Shown: in pieces, positions 7,324 through 16,400 of the stretch
Layout of the letters: each line of letters begins with the position of its first letter
How positions within the stretch are numbered: position 1 is the stretch's first letter
Origin: Pseudomonas sp.
GTDB lineage: Bacteria; Pseudomonadota; Gammaproteobacteria; Pseudomonadales; Pseudomonadaceae
NCBI GenBank assembly: GCA_030603065.1
Contig: JAUVYN010000013.1
Span: forward strand, 1-56,250
Direction: 5' to 3'
DNA: 56,250 nt
Notes under the pieces: model-generated
Seen by the model: the letters and a program-made list of their open reading frames with translations, nothing else
Databases searched by the model: none
Told to the model about the DNA's origin: nothing
Translations under genes and position numbers: made by a program

Positions 7324-8142
7324 CTACTCGGGCATCACGAAGCCATAGCGCCGCATGACTGCGTGCGCTGGCTCGGTGGCCATGAACTCGGCGAATTTCA
7401 GGGCATCGGGCTTGTTGCCCCCGCGCCGGGTGACCACGAAACCCTGGGTAAGAGGGTTATGCAGCGAATCATCTATCAGATGATGATCGTGCGTGGCCAG
7501 GTCAGGGAAGCGGGCCAGTGACAGGGCGATGATGCCAACCTGTGCCGCGCCGGATTGGGTCATCTGAGCGGCATGTGCGATGTTCTCGGCGAATACCAGC
7601 TTGCGCTGTACGGCTTCCCATACCCCGGCCGCCTGCATTGCCTCCTGTGCCCGCAGGCCGTAGGGTGCATGGGCGGGCTGGGCGATGGCGATGCGTGTAA
7701 TCGAGTCGGAGGCCAGGTCGACGAGTGTCAGCGCGCCTGCGTCCAGCGTGTTGCTCCAGAGTACGATGCGGCCGATGGCGTACACTGCTGGCTCGGTTGC
7801 GGTCAGCCCCTCATCCTTCAGCTTTTCCGGAAAGGAAATGTCGGCGGAGAAGAAAAGGTCGTAGGGTGCGCCGTTGATGATCTGGGTGGTCATCTTCCCG
7901 GATGACCCATACACCACCTGAAGGTTCGCCTCCGGGTTTTCGCTGCGGTATAGCTCAATGATCTCGTCCAGTGCGTAGCGCAGGTCGGCTGCCGCAGCGA
8001 TTCGCACCAGTTCGGTGGCCTGGGCAAGGCCGGTCAATGTCAGTAATGCAAGGCAGCCGAGCATCCGGCGCAGGCCACGGAATCGCCTGGCTGAAGACGC
8101 AGAGCGGTCGGATTGCGTCGGTGTTTCGGAGCTGGTCGTCAT
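7324..8142 (-). CDS. modA: Molybdate ABC transporter, periplasmic binding protein ModA
   Basis: This periplasmic protein captures molybdate (and tungstate) for ModBC. Diagnostic elements are IAAAADLRYALDEI, the Ser-rich ligand loop VVYGSSGKMTTQI, and the interior FVVTRRGG region. I chose ATG 8142; the resulting 272-residue protein has an unusually long positively charged leader before the hydrophobic core MLGCLALLTLTGLAQA, so the ATG at 8064, directly before that core, is an alternative. The first gene of modABC, it has no modE beside it and no clear ModE operator. A short hairpin (GACCG-CAT-CGGTC, 8206-8218) lies upstream. The imported metal is needed by the molybdoenzyme encoded at 42198-45167. 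Confidence 0.92.
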   Translation of the reverse strand: MTTSSETPTQSDRSASSARRFRGLRRMLGCLALLTLTGLAQATELVRIAAAADLRYALDEIIELYRSENPEANLQVVYGSSGKMTTQIINGAPYDLFFSADISFPEKLKDEGLTATEPAVYAIGRIVLWSNTLDAGALTLVDLASDSITRIAIAQPAHAPYGLRAQEAMQAAGVWEAVQRKLVFAENIAHAAQMTQSGAAQVGIIALSLARFPDLATHDHHLIDDSLHNPLTQGFVVTRRGGNKPDALKFAEFMATEPAHAVMRRYGFVMPE

Positions 8143-8279
8143 CGGATTCCATCGCGGCAGGGCGCAGCCGTCTTGCTGCACGTTACCCGGTAGTCTAGGC
8201 TCTGCGACCGCATCGGTCGTCTCCCGTTAGGGGTAGGTCTAGCCTAGCAGCAGCGCTGCGTTCGTTACAGGGTATCAGG

Positions 8280-9005
8280 ATGGCGTTTCCCAATCCGCTG
8301 GTTGAGATCTTCCGTGATGACTGGCTACTGGCCGTTCACAAACCGGCCGGTTTGCTCCTGCACCGCAGCCCGATCGATCGCCACGAAACCCAATTCGCCC
8401 TGCAATACGCCCGCGAGTTGAATGGCGGCGAGCATGTCTATCCTGTGCACCGGCTGGACCGGCCTACCTCGGGATTGCTGCTCTTTGCACGGGACCCTGA
8501 TAGCGCCAGCGTGCTGGGCAAGACCCTGATGGCCGGCGGCTTCGCCAAGACCTATCAGGCCATGGTGCGTGGCTGGACGCCTGAAGAGGGGCTAATTGAC
8601 CACCCGCTACGCGAGCAGCCGACCGACAGGCGCTGCAATGACGACTCCCAGCCGCTGCGCGAAGCTTTGACGCGCTACCGTCGGCTGGCCACTACCGAGA
8701 TCCCGATCGAAATAGAAGGCTACCCGTCCAGCCGTTACAGTCTGGTGGAGTTGTATCCGGTGACCGGACGCAAGCACCAGTTGCGTCGCCACATGCAGCA
8801 CATTGCCCACCCGATCATCGGCGACACCAACTATGGTCGCACTCGCCACAATCATTACTTCGCCGAACGCTTCGGTTACGCCCGACTGATGCTGGCGGCG
8901 ACCGGCCTGTCCTTTCGGCATCCGGTGACTGGCGACGTGGTGGATCTGAAGGCTGAGCCGGACGCGAGCTTCCGGCGGGTTCTGTCGATATTTCCTCAGC
9001 TTTAG
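8280..9005 (+). CDS. truC: tRNA pseudouridine(65) synthase TruC
   Basis: The 241-residue RluA-family enzyme isomerises uridine 65 in tRNA. The catalytic motif VHRLDRPTSGLLLFA contains the invariant Asp, and LLLHRSPIDRHE near the N-terminus is typical of TruC rather than RluA/C/D. No S4 domain is present, as expected for TruC. The C-terminal VTGRKHQLRRHMQHIAHPI is the conserved RluA-family RNA-binding segment. It is divergent from modA and appears monocistronic. Confidence 0.92.
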   Translation: MAFPNPLVEIFRDDWLLAVHKPAGLLLHRSPIDRHETQFALQYARELNGGEHVYPVHRLDRPTSGLLLFARDPDSASVLGKTLMAGGFAKTYQAMVRGWTPEEGLIDHPLREQPTDRRCNDDSQPLREALTRYRRLATTEIPIEIEGYPSSRYSLVELYPVTGRKHQLRRHMQHIAHPIIGDTNYGRTRHNHYFAERFGYARLMLAATGLSFRHPVTGDVVDLKAEPDASFRRVLSIFPQL

Positions 9006-9026
9006 AGCCAATCGCCGAAGGCGTGA

Positions 9027-9054
9027 ACTGGTAGGCGTTCTTGTGGCTACCAGT
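9027..9054 (+). terminator. Hairpin after truC
   Basis: ACTGGTAG (9027-9034) pairs perfectly with CTACCAGT (9047-9054) across a 12-nt loop, 21 bp past the truC stop. No T-run follows, so intrinsic termination is doubtful; it may protect the 3' end of the transcript. Confidence 0.35.
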
Positions 9055-9198
9055 CGCTCCTCATCCGGGTTTTAATGATGGCCCGCTTGAATGGATTCGA
9101 TCGTGCGCTATGGATAGTCGATCTTGTCGTTCCACCCTCGTTCAGTCTTGTCCTGCCCCGTGCGCTCGCCCTGCGGCGAATTCTGTCGGCTCGAAAAT

Positions 9199-9232
9199 AT
9201 CACATGTGATTTATTGATTTATTACATGTGAT
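9199..9232 (+). promoter_or_regulatory. Twin palindromic operator upstream of the PspA/flotillin operon
   Basis: ATCACATGTGAT (9199-9210) is a perfect 12-bp palindrome. ATTACATGTGAT (9221-9232) repeats it with one changed base. The centres are 22 bp apart, about two helical turns, so two dimers could bind the same DNA face. The sites overlap the predicted promoter and lie just before the first gene, whose N-terminus looks like a ribbon-helix-helix DNA-binding domain. I infer an autoregulatory operator; no known regulator site of this exact sequence is recalled. Confidence 0.6.
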
Positions 9233-9242
9233 GATTTAGTCT
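9214..9242 (+). promoter_or_regulatory. Predicted promoter of the yjfI-pspA-yqiJK-AAA operon
   Basis: TTGATT (9214-9219) and TAGTCT (9237-9242) are separated by 17 bp. Transcription would start at about 9249-9250, that is at the ATG itself, so the first message could be leaderless. This fits the absence of a Shine-Dalgarno sequence before 9250. The -10 match is weak, and other AT-rich hexamers nearby are possible. Confidence 0.35.
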
Positions 9243-9249
9243 GGCTTCC

Positions 9250-9867
9250 ATGGAAAAGAAATCGTCTGCCCATTACCAACGCATTTACCGTCAGCGCCTG
9301 CGCGAGCAGGGGTTGGTCAAGAAGGAAGTCTGGATCCTGCCTGAGCACGCTTCGCGGCTCCTGGCGGTGGAAAGGCAATTGCGCCAGCCGCAGCCAAGGC
9401 TGGCTTCGATGGAACAGGAGGGACATAGCATGCAGCAAATCTGGACTGCCAAGGGCCTGTACGAAGCGCTGGCCGCAACCGAGTTGTTCTCCGGCGGGGA
9501 GGCGTCTGTCGAGCTGATCGACGGCAGCGATCCCAGTCTGCATATCACCATGCGCGAATACGGCGAGTTGCCCCTGTTCATGGCGGTGTTCGGCGAGCAG
9601 ATCATTGTCGAGGCCTTGCTCTGGCCTGCCAGTGACGTGCGTGACGTGGCAGCCTTCAACGAAGAAGTGCTGCGTACCCACAAGCTGTTTCCGCTTTCCA
9701 GCATCGGGTTGGAGACCCTGGCCGACGGTCAGCTCTGTTACACCATGTTCGGTGCGTTGAGTTCGTCCTCGACCCTTTCGGACGTGGTGTTCGAAATCGA
9801 ACTGCTGGCGGATAACGTCATCAAGGCCACGGAAGCCTATGAGAGCTTCCTCAAGGCCGCAGCCTAA
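9250..9867 (+). CDS. yjfI: YjfI-like DUF2170 protein with an N-terminal ribbon-helix-helix-like domain
   Basis: The protein has 205 residues. Residues from about 61 onward (MQQIWTAKGLYEALA to the end) form the DUF2170 domain found in E. coli YjfI, which also neighbours a PspA-family gene. The first 60 residues are extra: a basic helix (AHYQRIYRQRLREQGL), a short strand (KKEVWIL) and a second helix (PEHASRLLAVERQLR), the helix-strand-helix order seen in MazE-like/ribbon-helix-helix DNA-binding proteins. Two palindromes precede the gene, so it may be the operon's own regulator. Translation from 9250 has no clear ribosome site, whereas an in-frame ATG at 9430 has a near-perfect one; two products are possible. 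Confidence 0.8.
   Translation: MEKKSSAHYQRIYRQRLREQGLVKKEVWILPEHASRLLAVERQLRQPQPRLASMEQEGHSMQQIWTAKGLYEALAATELFSGGEASVELIDGSDPSLHITMREYGELPLFMAVFGEQIIVEALLWPASDVRDVAAFNEEVLRTHKLFPLSSIGLETLADGQLCYTMFGALSSSSTLSDVVFEIELLADNVIKATEAYESFLKAAA
9416..9432 (+). promoter_or_regulatory. Strong internal ribosome-binding site and in-frame ATG within yjfI
   Basis: AGGAGGG starts at about 9417 and is followed 7 nt later by ATG 9430-9432, in the frame of the longer gene. The short product would be exactly the DUF2170 domain (145 residues). Such a good site inside a gene whose own start lacks one suggests either a second product or that the true start in this organism is 9430. Confidence 0.5.
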
Positions 9868-9886
9868 GCGCTCAAGGAGAATACCG

Positions 9887-10582
9887 ATGAATGTCTGGAG
9901 CAAATTGCTAACGGCGGTACGGGGTGGCGCTCATGAGGTTGGCGAGGCGATCGTCGACAGTCAGGCGCTGCGCATTCTCGATCAGGAAATCCGCGACGCT
10001 GACGAGGAGCTGCATCGCTCCCGTGAGGCGCTCGCCGGCATCATGGCGAAGCAGAAACTGGCTGCCGAGCGGGTCGGAAAGCTGTCCGCCAAGGTCGAAG
10101 AGTACGAGCAGTACGCGCTCAAGGCGCTGGAGTCCGGTAACGAGACGCTGGCCCGCGAAGTCGCCGAGAAGATTGCTTCATTGGAGACCCAACTGGGTTC
10201 CGAGCGGGAACAGGCCGACGCCTACGCAAAAAGTGTCGCCCAGCTGCGTCGCGCGGTGACCCAGGCGGAAGGCAACATCAAGCGCCTCAAGCAGCAGGTC
10301 GATACGGTCAAGGCGACCGAGAGCGTGCACAAGGCGCAGCTCGCCGTGTCCCAGCGCCATGGTGGATCCCAGGCCAAGATGCACACGGCGCTGGAGTCGC
10401 TCGAGCGCATCAAGCAGAAACAGGCGGAGCGTTCTGCGAAGATGGAATCCATTGAGGAGTTGGCTGCCGAGGCCAATCAGGACGACGTGCTGGAAGACAA
10501 ACTGCGCGCGGCCGGTATCGTGCCCAATGCAGGGAGTGCAGACAGCGTGCTGGCTCGCCTGAAGAACCGCTCGGCGAACTGA
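9887..10582 (+). CDS. PspA/IM30 family membrane-stress protein
   Basis: This 231-residue protein belongs to the PspA/Vipp1 (IM30) family, part of the ESCRT-III superfamily of membrane-binding coiled-coil polymers. The N-terminus (NVWSKLLTAVRGGAHEVGEA) is the amphipathic membrane-binding helix; then come long heptad-rich helices with the family segment ESGNETLAREVAEKIASLE. The C-terminus is short, with a basic ending. It matches E. coli YjfJ more than classical PspA, since there is no pspF/pspBC nearby. AAGGAG lies 8 nt before the ATG; the gene is 19 bp after yjfI. It probably coats damaged inner membrane together with the flotillin and AAA+ protein downstream. Confidence 0.88.
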   Translation: MNVWSKLLTAVRGGAHEVGEAIVDSQALRILDQEIRDADEELHRSREALAGIMAKQKLAAERVGKLSAKVEEYEQYALKALESGNETLAREVAEKIASLETQLGSEREQADAYAKSVAQLRRAVTQAEGNIKRLKQQVDTVKATESVHKAQLAVSQRHGGSQAKMHTALESLERIKQKQAERSAKMESIEELAAEANQDDVLEDKLRAAGIVPNAGSADSVLARLKNRSAN

Positions 10583-10629
10583 GAGAATACGGCGGTGCCC
10601 TGTGCACCGCCGCGTACAGGGATGTGCCC

Positions 10630-11271
10630 ATGAATCTGTTCCTGCAGACCGCATTGTCCTTTCCGGTCGTATTGCTCAGCGCATTGCTGTGCCTGGCGAT
10701 CCTGTACTGGATCGTCGTGGCCCTCGGGCTGGTGGATATCGATCTGCTCGATTTCAATCTGGACGGCGCCGAGTCCGGCTTTTCCAATGCAGAGGGCCTT
10801 GGCGGCCTGCTCCTCAAGCTGGGCTTCCGGGATGTGCCGGTCACCCTGCTGTTCACGTTGCTGACCTTCTTCGCCTGGCTGTTTGCTTACTTCATCGAGC
10901 TTCTCGCCTTGCGCTTCGTGCCCCTGGGCTGGTTGCGCTATCCCGTTGGCCTGGCGGTCCTTGTCGGTTGTGTGATGCTGGCCTTGCCCCTGGTACGCAT
11001 CGTCAGCGCGCCGCTGCGCCCGCTGTTTCGCAAGTTCAACAGCGACACCACGCGTTCGGTCCTGGGCCAGACAGCCGTGGTGCGCAGCGGCCGTGTCACG
11101 ACGTCCAACGGTGAGGCGCTGCTGGAGAACGGTGGGGCAGGGCTCATCCTGCGTATTCGGGCCGAAGAAAGCCTGGGCTTCAAGCGCGGCGACCGGGTGG
11201 TGTTGCTGGAGTACCTGCAGGCAGAGCATGCCTACCGCGTGATATCCGAAGACGAATTCAATGGCGACTGA
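10630..11271 (+). CDS. yqiJ: YqiJ-like inner membrane protein with OB-fold (NfeD-like)
   Basis: The 213-residue protein starts with a hydrophobic helix (ALSFPVVLLSALLCLAILYWIVVALGL region), has two or three more membrane segments around residues 70-130, and ends in a soluble beta-rich domain (TRSVLGQTAVVRSGRVTTS to VVLLEY), the OB-fold typical of YqiJ/NfeD partners of flotillins. NfeD-like proteins are encoded next to SPFH-domain proteins and work with them in membrane microdomains. It sits immediately before the flotillin gene. I chose ATG 10630 with an aggga-type site upstream rather than the nearby GTG 10624. Confidence 0.85.
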   Translation: MNLFLQTALSFPVVLLSALLCLAILYWIVVALGLVDIDLLDFNLDGAESGFSNAEGLGGLLLKLGFRDVPVTLLFTLLTFFAWLFAYFIELLALRFVPLGWLRYPVGLAVLVGCVMLALPLVRIVSAPLRPLFRKFNSDTTRSVLGQTAVVRSGRVTTSNGEALLENGGAGLILRIRAEESLGFKRGDRVVLLEYLQAEHAYRVISEDEFNGD

Positions 11272-11322
11272 CCGGTAGGAAGCTGTTTCCGGGATGCACC
11301 AAATCAAAGGAGATTGATTGTT

Positions 11323-13395
11323 ATGAACCTCGCTATGCTGATGCCGTTCCTGATTGGAGTAGGGGTATTTTTCCTGCTGATCATGGGCTTTTTCATCCTG
11401 TTCCAGGCTTTCTATATCAAGGTGCCCCAGGGCACCGCGCTGATCGTCAACGACATGTCGTCGACGCCAAAGGTGCATTTCACCGGGGCGCTGGTGTATC
11501 CGGTGATCTACAAGAAGGAGTTCATGAAGATCTCCCTGCTCACGCTGGAAGTGGACCGGCGCGGTAAGGATGGACTGATCTGCCAGGACAATCTGCGTGC
11601 TGACATTACCGTAGCCTTCTACCTGCGCGTGAATGAAACCGCGCAGGACGTACTCAAGGTGGCCAAGGCCATCGGAGTGGACCGTGCATCGGACCGTGCT
11701 GCGGTGAACGAGCTGTTCAACGCCAAGTTCTCCGAGGCGCTGAAAACGGTGGGCAAGAAATTCGACTTTGTCAGTCTGTTCGAGGAGCGCCAGCTCTTCC
11801 GTGATCGCATCATCGAGGTCATTGGCAACGATCTGAATGGCTATGTGCTGGAAGACGTCGCGATCGATTATCTCGAGCAGACGCCGCGCACCTCGCTGGA
11901 TCCCACCAACATCATGGATGCCGAGGGTATTCGCAAGATCACTCAACTGACGGCTGCGCAGAACGTTATCACCAACGAGCTCGAGCGCAACGAAGAGCTG
12001 GCGATCAAGAAAAAGAACGTCGAAACCCGCGAGGCTACGCTCTCGCTGGAGCGCCAGCAGGCGGATGCCGAGGCCCGTCAGAAGCGCGAGATCGAAACCA
12101 TCCGCGCCCGGGAAGAGGCCGAAACACTGCGCGTGAAGGAAGAGGAACGGCTGAAGGCCGAGCAGGCGCGGATCCAGACCCAGCAGGAGCTGGACATCCG
12201 CTCGGAAAATCACCAGCGCGAGGTAGAGGTCGCCCAGCAGAACCGTGAGCGTGCAGTGGTCATCGAGATCGAGAAGGTCACCCGTGCACGGGATCTGGAA
12301 GTCGTCGCCCGCGAGCGCGAAGTGGAGCTGCAGCGCATCGAGAAGGAAAAGGCGCTGGAGGAAGAGCGCAAGCAGATCGCTGCGGTGATCCGTGAGCGTG
12401 TGGCAGTCGAAAAGACCGTCGCCCAGGAAGAGGAGCGCATCAAGGAAGTTCGCGAGGTGTCCGAAGCCGAGCGCCTCAAGCAGGTCGTGGTGCTCAACGC
12501 ACAGGCCGAAGCCGAGCAGGAGCTGGTGCGCCAGGTCAAGCAGGCGGAAGCGGACGAAACCCGCTCCAAGCACAAGGCCATCGAGATCAACACCCTGGCC
12601 CAGGCGGAGCTGGAGGCTGCAGCCAAGCAGGCCGAAGCCAAGAAGAAGCTGGCCGAAGGCATCCAGGCCGAGGAGGCCGCGTCCGGCCTGGCGGCCGCCA
12701 AGGTGCGCGAGGTAACCGCGGCAGCCAAGGAGAAGGAAGGCCTGGCCGAGGCGCGCGTGCACGCCGAGTACATGCTTGCCGAAGCCAAGGGCGAGCAGGA
12801 GAAGGGGCTCGCCGCCGCACGTGTCACCGAGGCGCAGGCGCTGGCCAAGGAGAAGGATGGTCTGGCGGATGCCAAGGTGCTGGAGGAGAAGCTCACCGCC
12901 CAGGCTCGCGGGGAAGAGCAGTTGGGGGTCGCCAAGGCCCGTGCCACCAAGGACCAGGGTATGGCGGAAGCCGAGGTCATGCTCGAACGCTTCAACGCCG
13001 AAGCCGAAGGTCTGGGCAAGAAGTTCGCTGCACTGGATGCGCTCAGCGACAACGCGCGGCAGCATGAAGAGTTCCGCATGCAACTCGAGAAAAGCTTCGA
13101 GGAAGCGATGGCCTCCATCGCCGCCAACAAGGATATCGCCAAGGATCAGGCCGAAGTGCTGTCCGCCGCGCTGTCCAAGGCGAAGATCGAGATCGTCGGT
13201 GGCGAGGGCGACTTCTTCAATTCCTTCGCCAAATCGCTCTCGGTCGGCAAGGCCATCGAAGGCGTGGTCGGCAAGAGTCCGGTCGTCCAGGATGTGCTCC
13301 AGCGCCTGATGTCGGGCAAGGCGCCGGTAGCACCCGTTGCTTCCGTGGCCGAGGTCGCCAAGGTGAACGGTCAGGCGCTGTCGGACGAAGTCTGA
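11323..13395 (+). CDS. yqiK: YqiK-like flotillin (SPFH/Band 7 protein)
   Basis: This 690-residue flotillin has an N-terminal membrane anchor (about residues 5-28), an SPFH/Band 7 domain (about 30-200, beginning YIKVPQGTALIVN) and a very long Ala/Glu/Lys-rich coiled coil (about 220-560), with a C-terminal Ala/Val-rich tail. Flotillins oligomerise into cage- or ring-like membrane scaffolds. AAGGAG (11307-11312) lies 10 nt before ATG 11323; TTG 11314 is a less likely start. E. coli YqiJK is the same pair. The compositional bias makes other frames look open, but only this one carries conserved domains. Confidence 0.9.
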   Translation: MNLAMLMPFLIGVGVFFLLIMGFFILFQAFYIKVPQGTALIVNDMSSTPKVHFTGALVYPVIYKKEFMKISLLTLEVDRRGKDGLICQDNLRADITVAFYLRVNETAQDVLKVAKAIGVDRASDRAAVNELFNAKFSEALKTVGKKFDFVSLFEERQLFRDRIIEVIGNDLNGYVLEDVAIDYLEQTPRTSLDPTNIMDAEGIRKITQLTAAQNVITNELERNEELAIKKKNVETREATLSLERQQADAEARQKREIETIRAREEAETLRVKEEERLKAEQARIQTQQELDIRSENHQREVEVAQQNRERAVVIEIEKVTRARDLEVVAREREVELQRIEKEKALEEERKQIAAVIRERVAVEKTVAQEEERIKEVREVSEAERLKQVVVLNAQAEAEQELVRQVKQAEADETRSKHKAIEINTLAQAELEAAAKQAEAKKKLAEGIQAEEAASGLAAAKVREVTAAAKEKEGLAEARVHAEYMLAEAKGEQEKGLAAARVTEAQALAKEKDGLADAKVLEEKLTAQARGEEQLGVAKARATKDQGMAEAEVMLERFNAEAEGLGKKFAALDALSDNARQHEEFRMQLEKSFEEAMASIAANKDIAKDQAEVLSAALSKAKIEIVGGEGDFFNSFAKSLSVGKAIEGVVGKSPVVQDVLQRLMSGKAPVAPVASVAEVAKVNGQALSDEV

Positions 13396-13408
13396 CTGCC
13401 AGCCGGAT

Positions 13409-13432
13409 GCTACCCCGGCGCGCCGGGGTAGC
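13409..13432 (+). repeat. 24-bp perfect palindrome between yqiK and the AAA+ gene
   Basis: The sequence from GCTACCCCGGCG to its exact reverse complement forms a 10-bp-plus GC-rich stem 13 bp after the yqiK stop. No T-run follows (ccgttgcaac), so it is more likely a partial terminator or an RNA-stability element that lowers expression of the large downstream ATPase relative to yqiK. Confidence 0.6.
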
Positions 13433-13463
13433 CGTTGCAACTCGTTGATTCAGGAAGAAGAGC

Positions 13464-16400
13464 ATGGCAGACGCGCACGCCGAAGCGGAAGGGCAGGGAC
13501 TGGTGGATCGAGCGGTTGCCGAAGGTGGCGCCTACGAGGTGCTGCATCGGCGCCTGCAGGAGCAGGGGCGGCAGCTCAAGGACATTGCCGACAGTCTCAA
13601 CGCCCAGCGCCAGGATGCCTTCGGCAGCACGCGGATGGACGTGGTCGGGCGGGTGCGGATCCGGACCGAGAACAACTGCATCGCGCGGGATATCGTCCAG
13701 GTCGGCGACGCGCTGCTGTTCGGTTACAACGTCTTTCTCGGGCTGAAGAAGGAAACCCGCGTCGAGGACGTGTTTTCGCTCTACCGGCTGCAGGCGCAGG
13801 AGGAAGGCTTCGAGGCGGAACCTGTCCCAATGCAGGACAGCTTTCTGGCCGAGGCGAGCTTCGTCAACGATTTCAACGAGCTCTACACCTATTACAAGAA
13901 TACCCGGCTCCTGCAACTGATCCGGAAAGATGGCAAGCTGCTGGCCAGCTTCCAGATCGGCGAGCGCGTCACTGATATTCGGGTGTTCCGCTGGTCGGTC
14001 TCGCAGGACGGCAAGCAGGTTCGTTATATCGACAACCGTGGCGAGCGGGACGTGGCCCTGCCACAGCCCTTCGACTTCGAATGGCAGAAGGTTACCCGGG
14101 AAATGGCCGTCAACGGCCGGCACCCGCATATCAATATCCTGGATACCGTCTTCGTCGAAACCATTGGTGGTCAGCTGACCATCAAGGTCGAGAACAATAC
14201 CGAAGACGGCCAGGGAATCTATCGCGAGGCGGTGGTCGACAAGACCCAGTCGCTCGACGATGCGGCAATCGAGTTCGCTCGGGTCGGCACGCTGGTATTG
14301 CTGAAAATCCTGCCCTACCGCGAAGATGTCTGGCGTTACCTGGTATTCAATAGTCTGACCCGCAAGGTCGAGCGCATCGACGCGATCGGGCTGGCCTGCA
14401 TCCAGTTGCCGGAAGATCACGGGATCATCTTTCCCGGTGGCTACTATCTGCAGAACGGCGAGTACAAGACCTTCGACCAGTCGATGGCGGGGATGCGCTT
14501 CAAGCGGGCGGTCCGCTCGCCTAACGGCGAGGACGTACAGTACATCTTTTACCACCCGGAAGAAGGCCGGTCGGCCCTTTTCACCTACAACCTGATTCGC
14601 CGGGAGTTGCAGAATCCGGTGTACGGGCATGGCTATGCGCGCCTGGAAGACGGGCGCATGGTGATCTTTGCCGCTGAAGGCAGCGAGCCGACCCGCATCC
14701 ATCCGATGCAGATCTGGCAGACACCCTTCTTCACCGATGAATACGCAGCCCGGCAACCGCAGCGCAGCGACTTTTTCGGCAAGACCGGTAACGCCGAGCT
14801 GGTTCGCGGCATCTCGGAACTCTTGAACCTGAGCCGTGAGATCGACAGCAGCGAAGTCTCGGTGCAGCGCTATTCGCGGCTTTGCCAGGACGTCCGGCGG
14901 CTGTTCGACGCCTATCACTGGCTGGATGACCCACAGTGCCAGGGGCTTGGCCAGTTGCTGCATCAGGTGGCGTCCACCTCCGAGCTGGTGCTTGATGAAT
15001 TCGAGAAGGTCGAGAGTATCCGCCAGCAGTCGCGACGGGCCATGGCCGAGGCGGAAACCCGGCACCGGTCGATGCTCGACAGTCTGCGCCGCGATGAACG
15101 GCGCGACGTGCAGGACCATGTGACCGCGCTGAATGGCCTGACCCGTCTGCGCGGACAATTGCTGACTATTCGCGACTACCGCTATATCGATGTACCGCGC
15201 ATCGATGCCATGGAGCAGGAACTGCTGGCCGAGCAGGCCAGCCTGGCGAGCGCGACGGCGGAGTTCCTGGCTAGCGATGCGGCGCTCGAGCCCTTTGCAG
15301 AGGCGTTGCAGCAGGCCGACCAGCAGGCGCAGCAGGCCGAGACCGTGCTGCAGCTGAGCGAGCCGCTGGCAACCTTCGAGAGCATGTCTGCGGACCTCGA
15401 CATGCTGTCATCCTTGATGGCGTCGCTGCAGATCGAGGATGCGACCCAGCGTACCCGGATCGTCGACGGCATCTCTGAAATCTATGCGCGCCTGAATCAG
15501 GCGAAAGCCCGTGCCGAGCAACGACGCCGAGGGCTGGGCTCGGCCGAGCAGGTCGCTCAGTTCGGTGCGCAGTTCCGGCTGTTCGGCCAGGGCATCACCA
15601 GTGCCCTCGCCCAGGCCAGGGACCCGGAAGCCTGTGATGTGCAGCTCTCGCGGCTGCTGGTGCAGCTGGAAGAGCTGGAAAGCCAGTTCGGCGACCACGA
15701 GCAGTTTCTGGGCGACATCCTGGCCAAGCGCGAGGAACTGCTGGAAACCTTCGAGACCCATCGCCAGGCTTTGCTGGACGAGAGGCAGCGCAGAGCCCAG
15801 GGTCTGCTGGATGCGGCGGTGCGCATCATCGACAGTCTGCCGCGGCGCACTGCGCGGCTGACCAGTGCCGAGGAAATGAACGCATTCTTCGTCGCCGACC
15901 CCCTGATTCTCAAGCTGCGCGAACTGACCGAACGGCTCCGCGAGCTACAGGACAACGTCAAGGCCGACGATGTCGAGGCGCGCCTGAAGAACAACCGCGA
16001 TCAGGCCATTCGCGGGCTGCGGGACAAGACCGAGCTGTTCGAGGAAGGCGGCAACATCATTCGGCTCGGGCCACGTCATCGGTTCAGCGTCAACACCCAG
16101 GAGCTCGACCTGACGTTGATGCCACGTGGCGACCAGCTGTATATCCATCTGACCGGCACCGACTTTCTCGAGCCCCTGCGTCACCCCGAGCTGGAAGCAC
16201 TCAAGCCCTACTGGCAGGCGGGTCTGGAGTCGGAGTCGGCTGAACTCTACCGGGCCGAGTACCTGGCTGGCGAAGTCCTTGCCGCCGCTGAAGCAGGGCG
16301 TGATGGCCTGAGTCCTGGGCGGTTGCACGAGCTGATGCTGCAGCCGGAGCAACTGGTGCGAGCGATCCGCGATTTCGCGACGCCGCGTTATCGGGAGGGC

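Noticed and set aside
8205-8218. Hairpin before modA as a molybdenum cofactor riboswitch
   Set aside because: Only a 5-bp stem with a 3-nt loop; it lacks the multi-stem Moco RNA architecture and no ModE-type operator is seen.
10477-13440. A 987-codon open frame on the minus strand across yqiJ and yqiK
   Set aside because: It mirrors the Ala/Glu/Lys-rich coiled-coil coding strand, has no recognisable domain, and overlaps well-supported genes. It is a compositional shadow.
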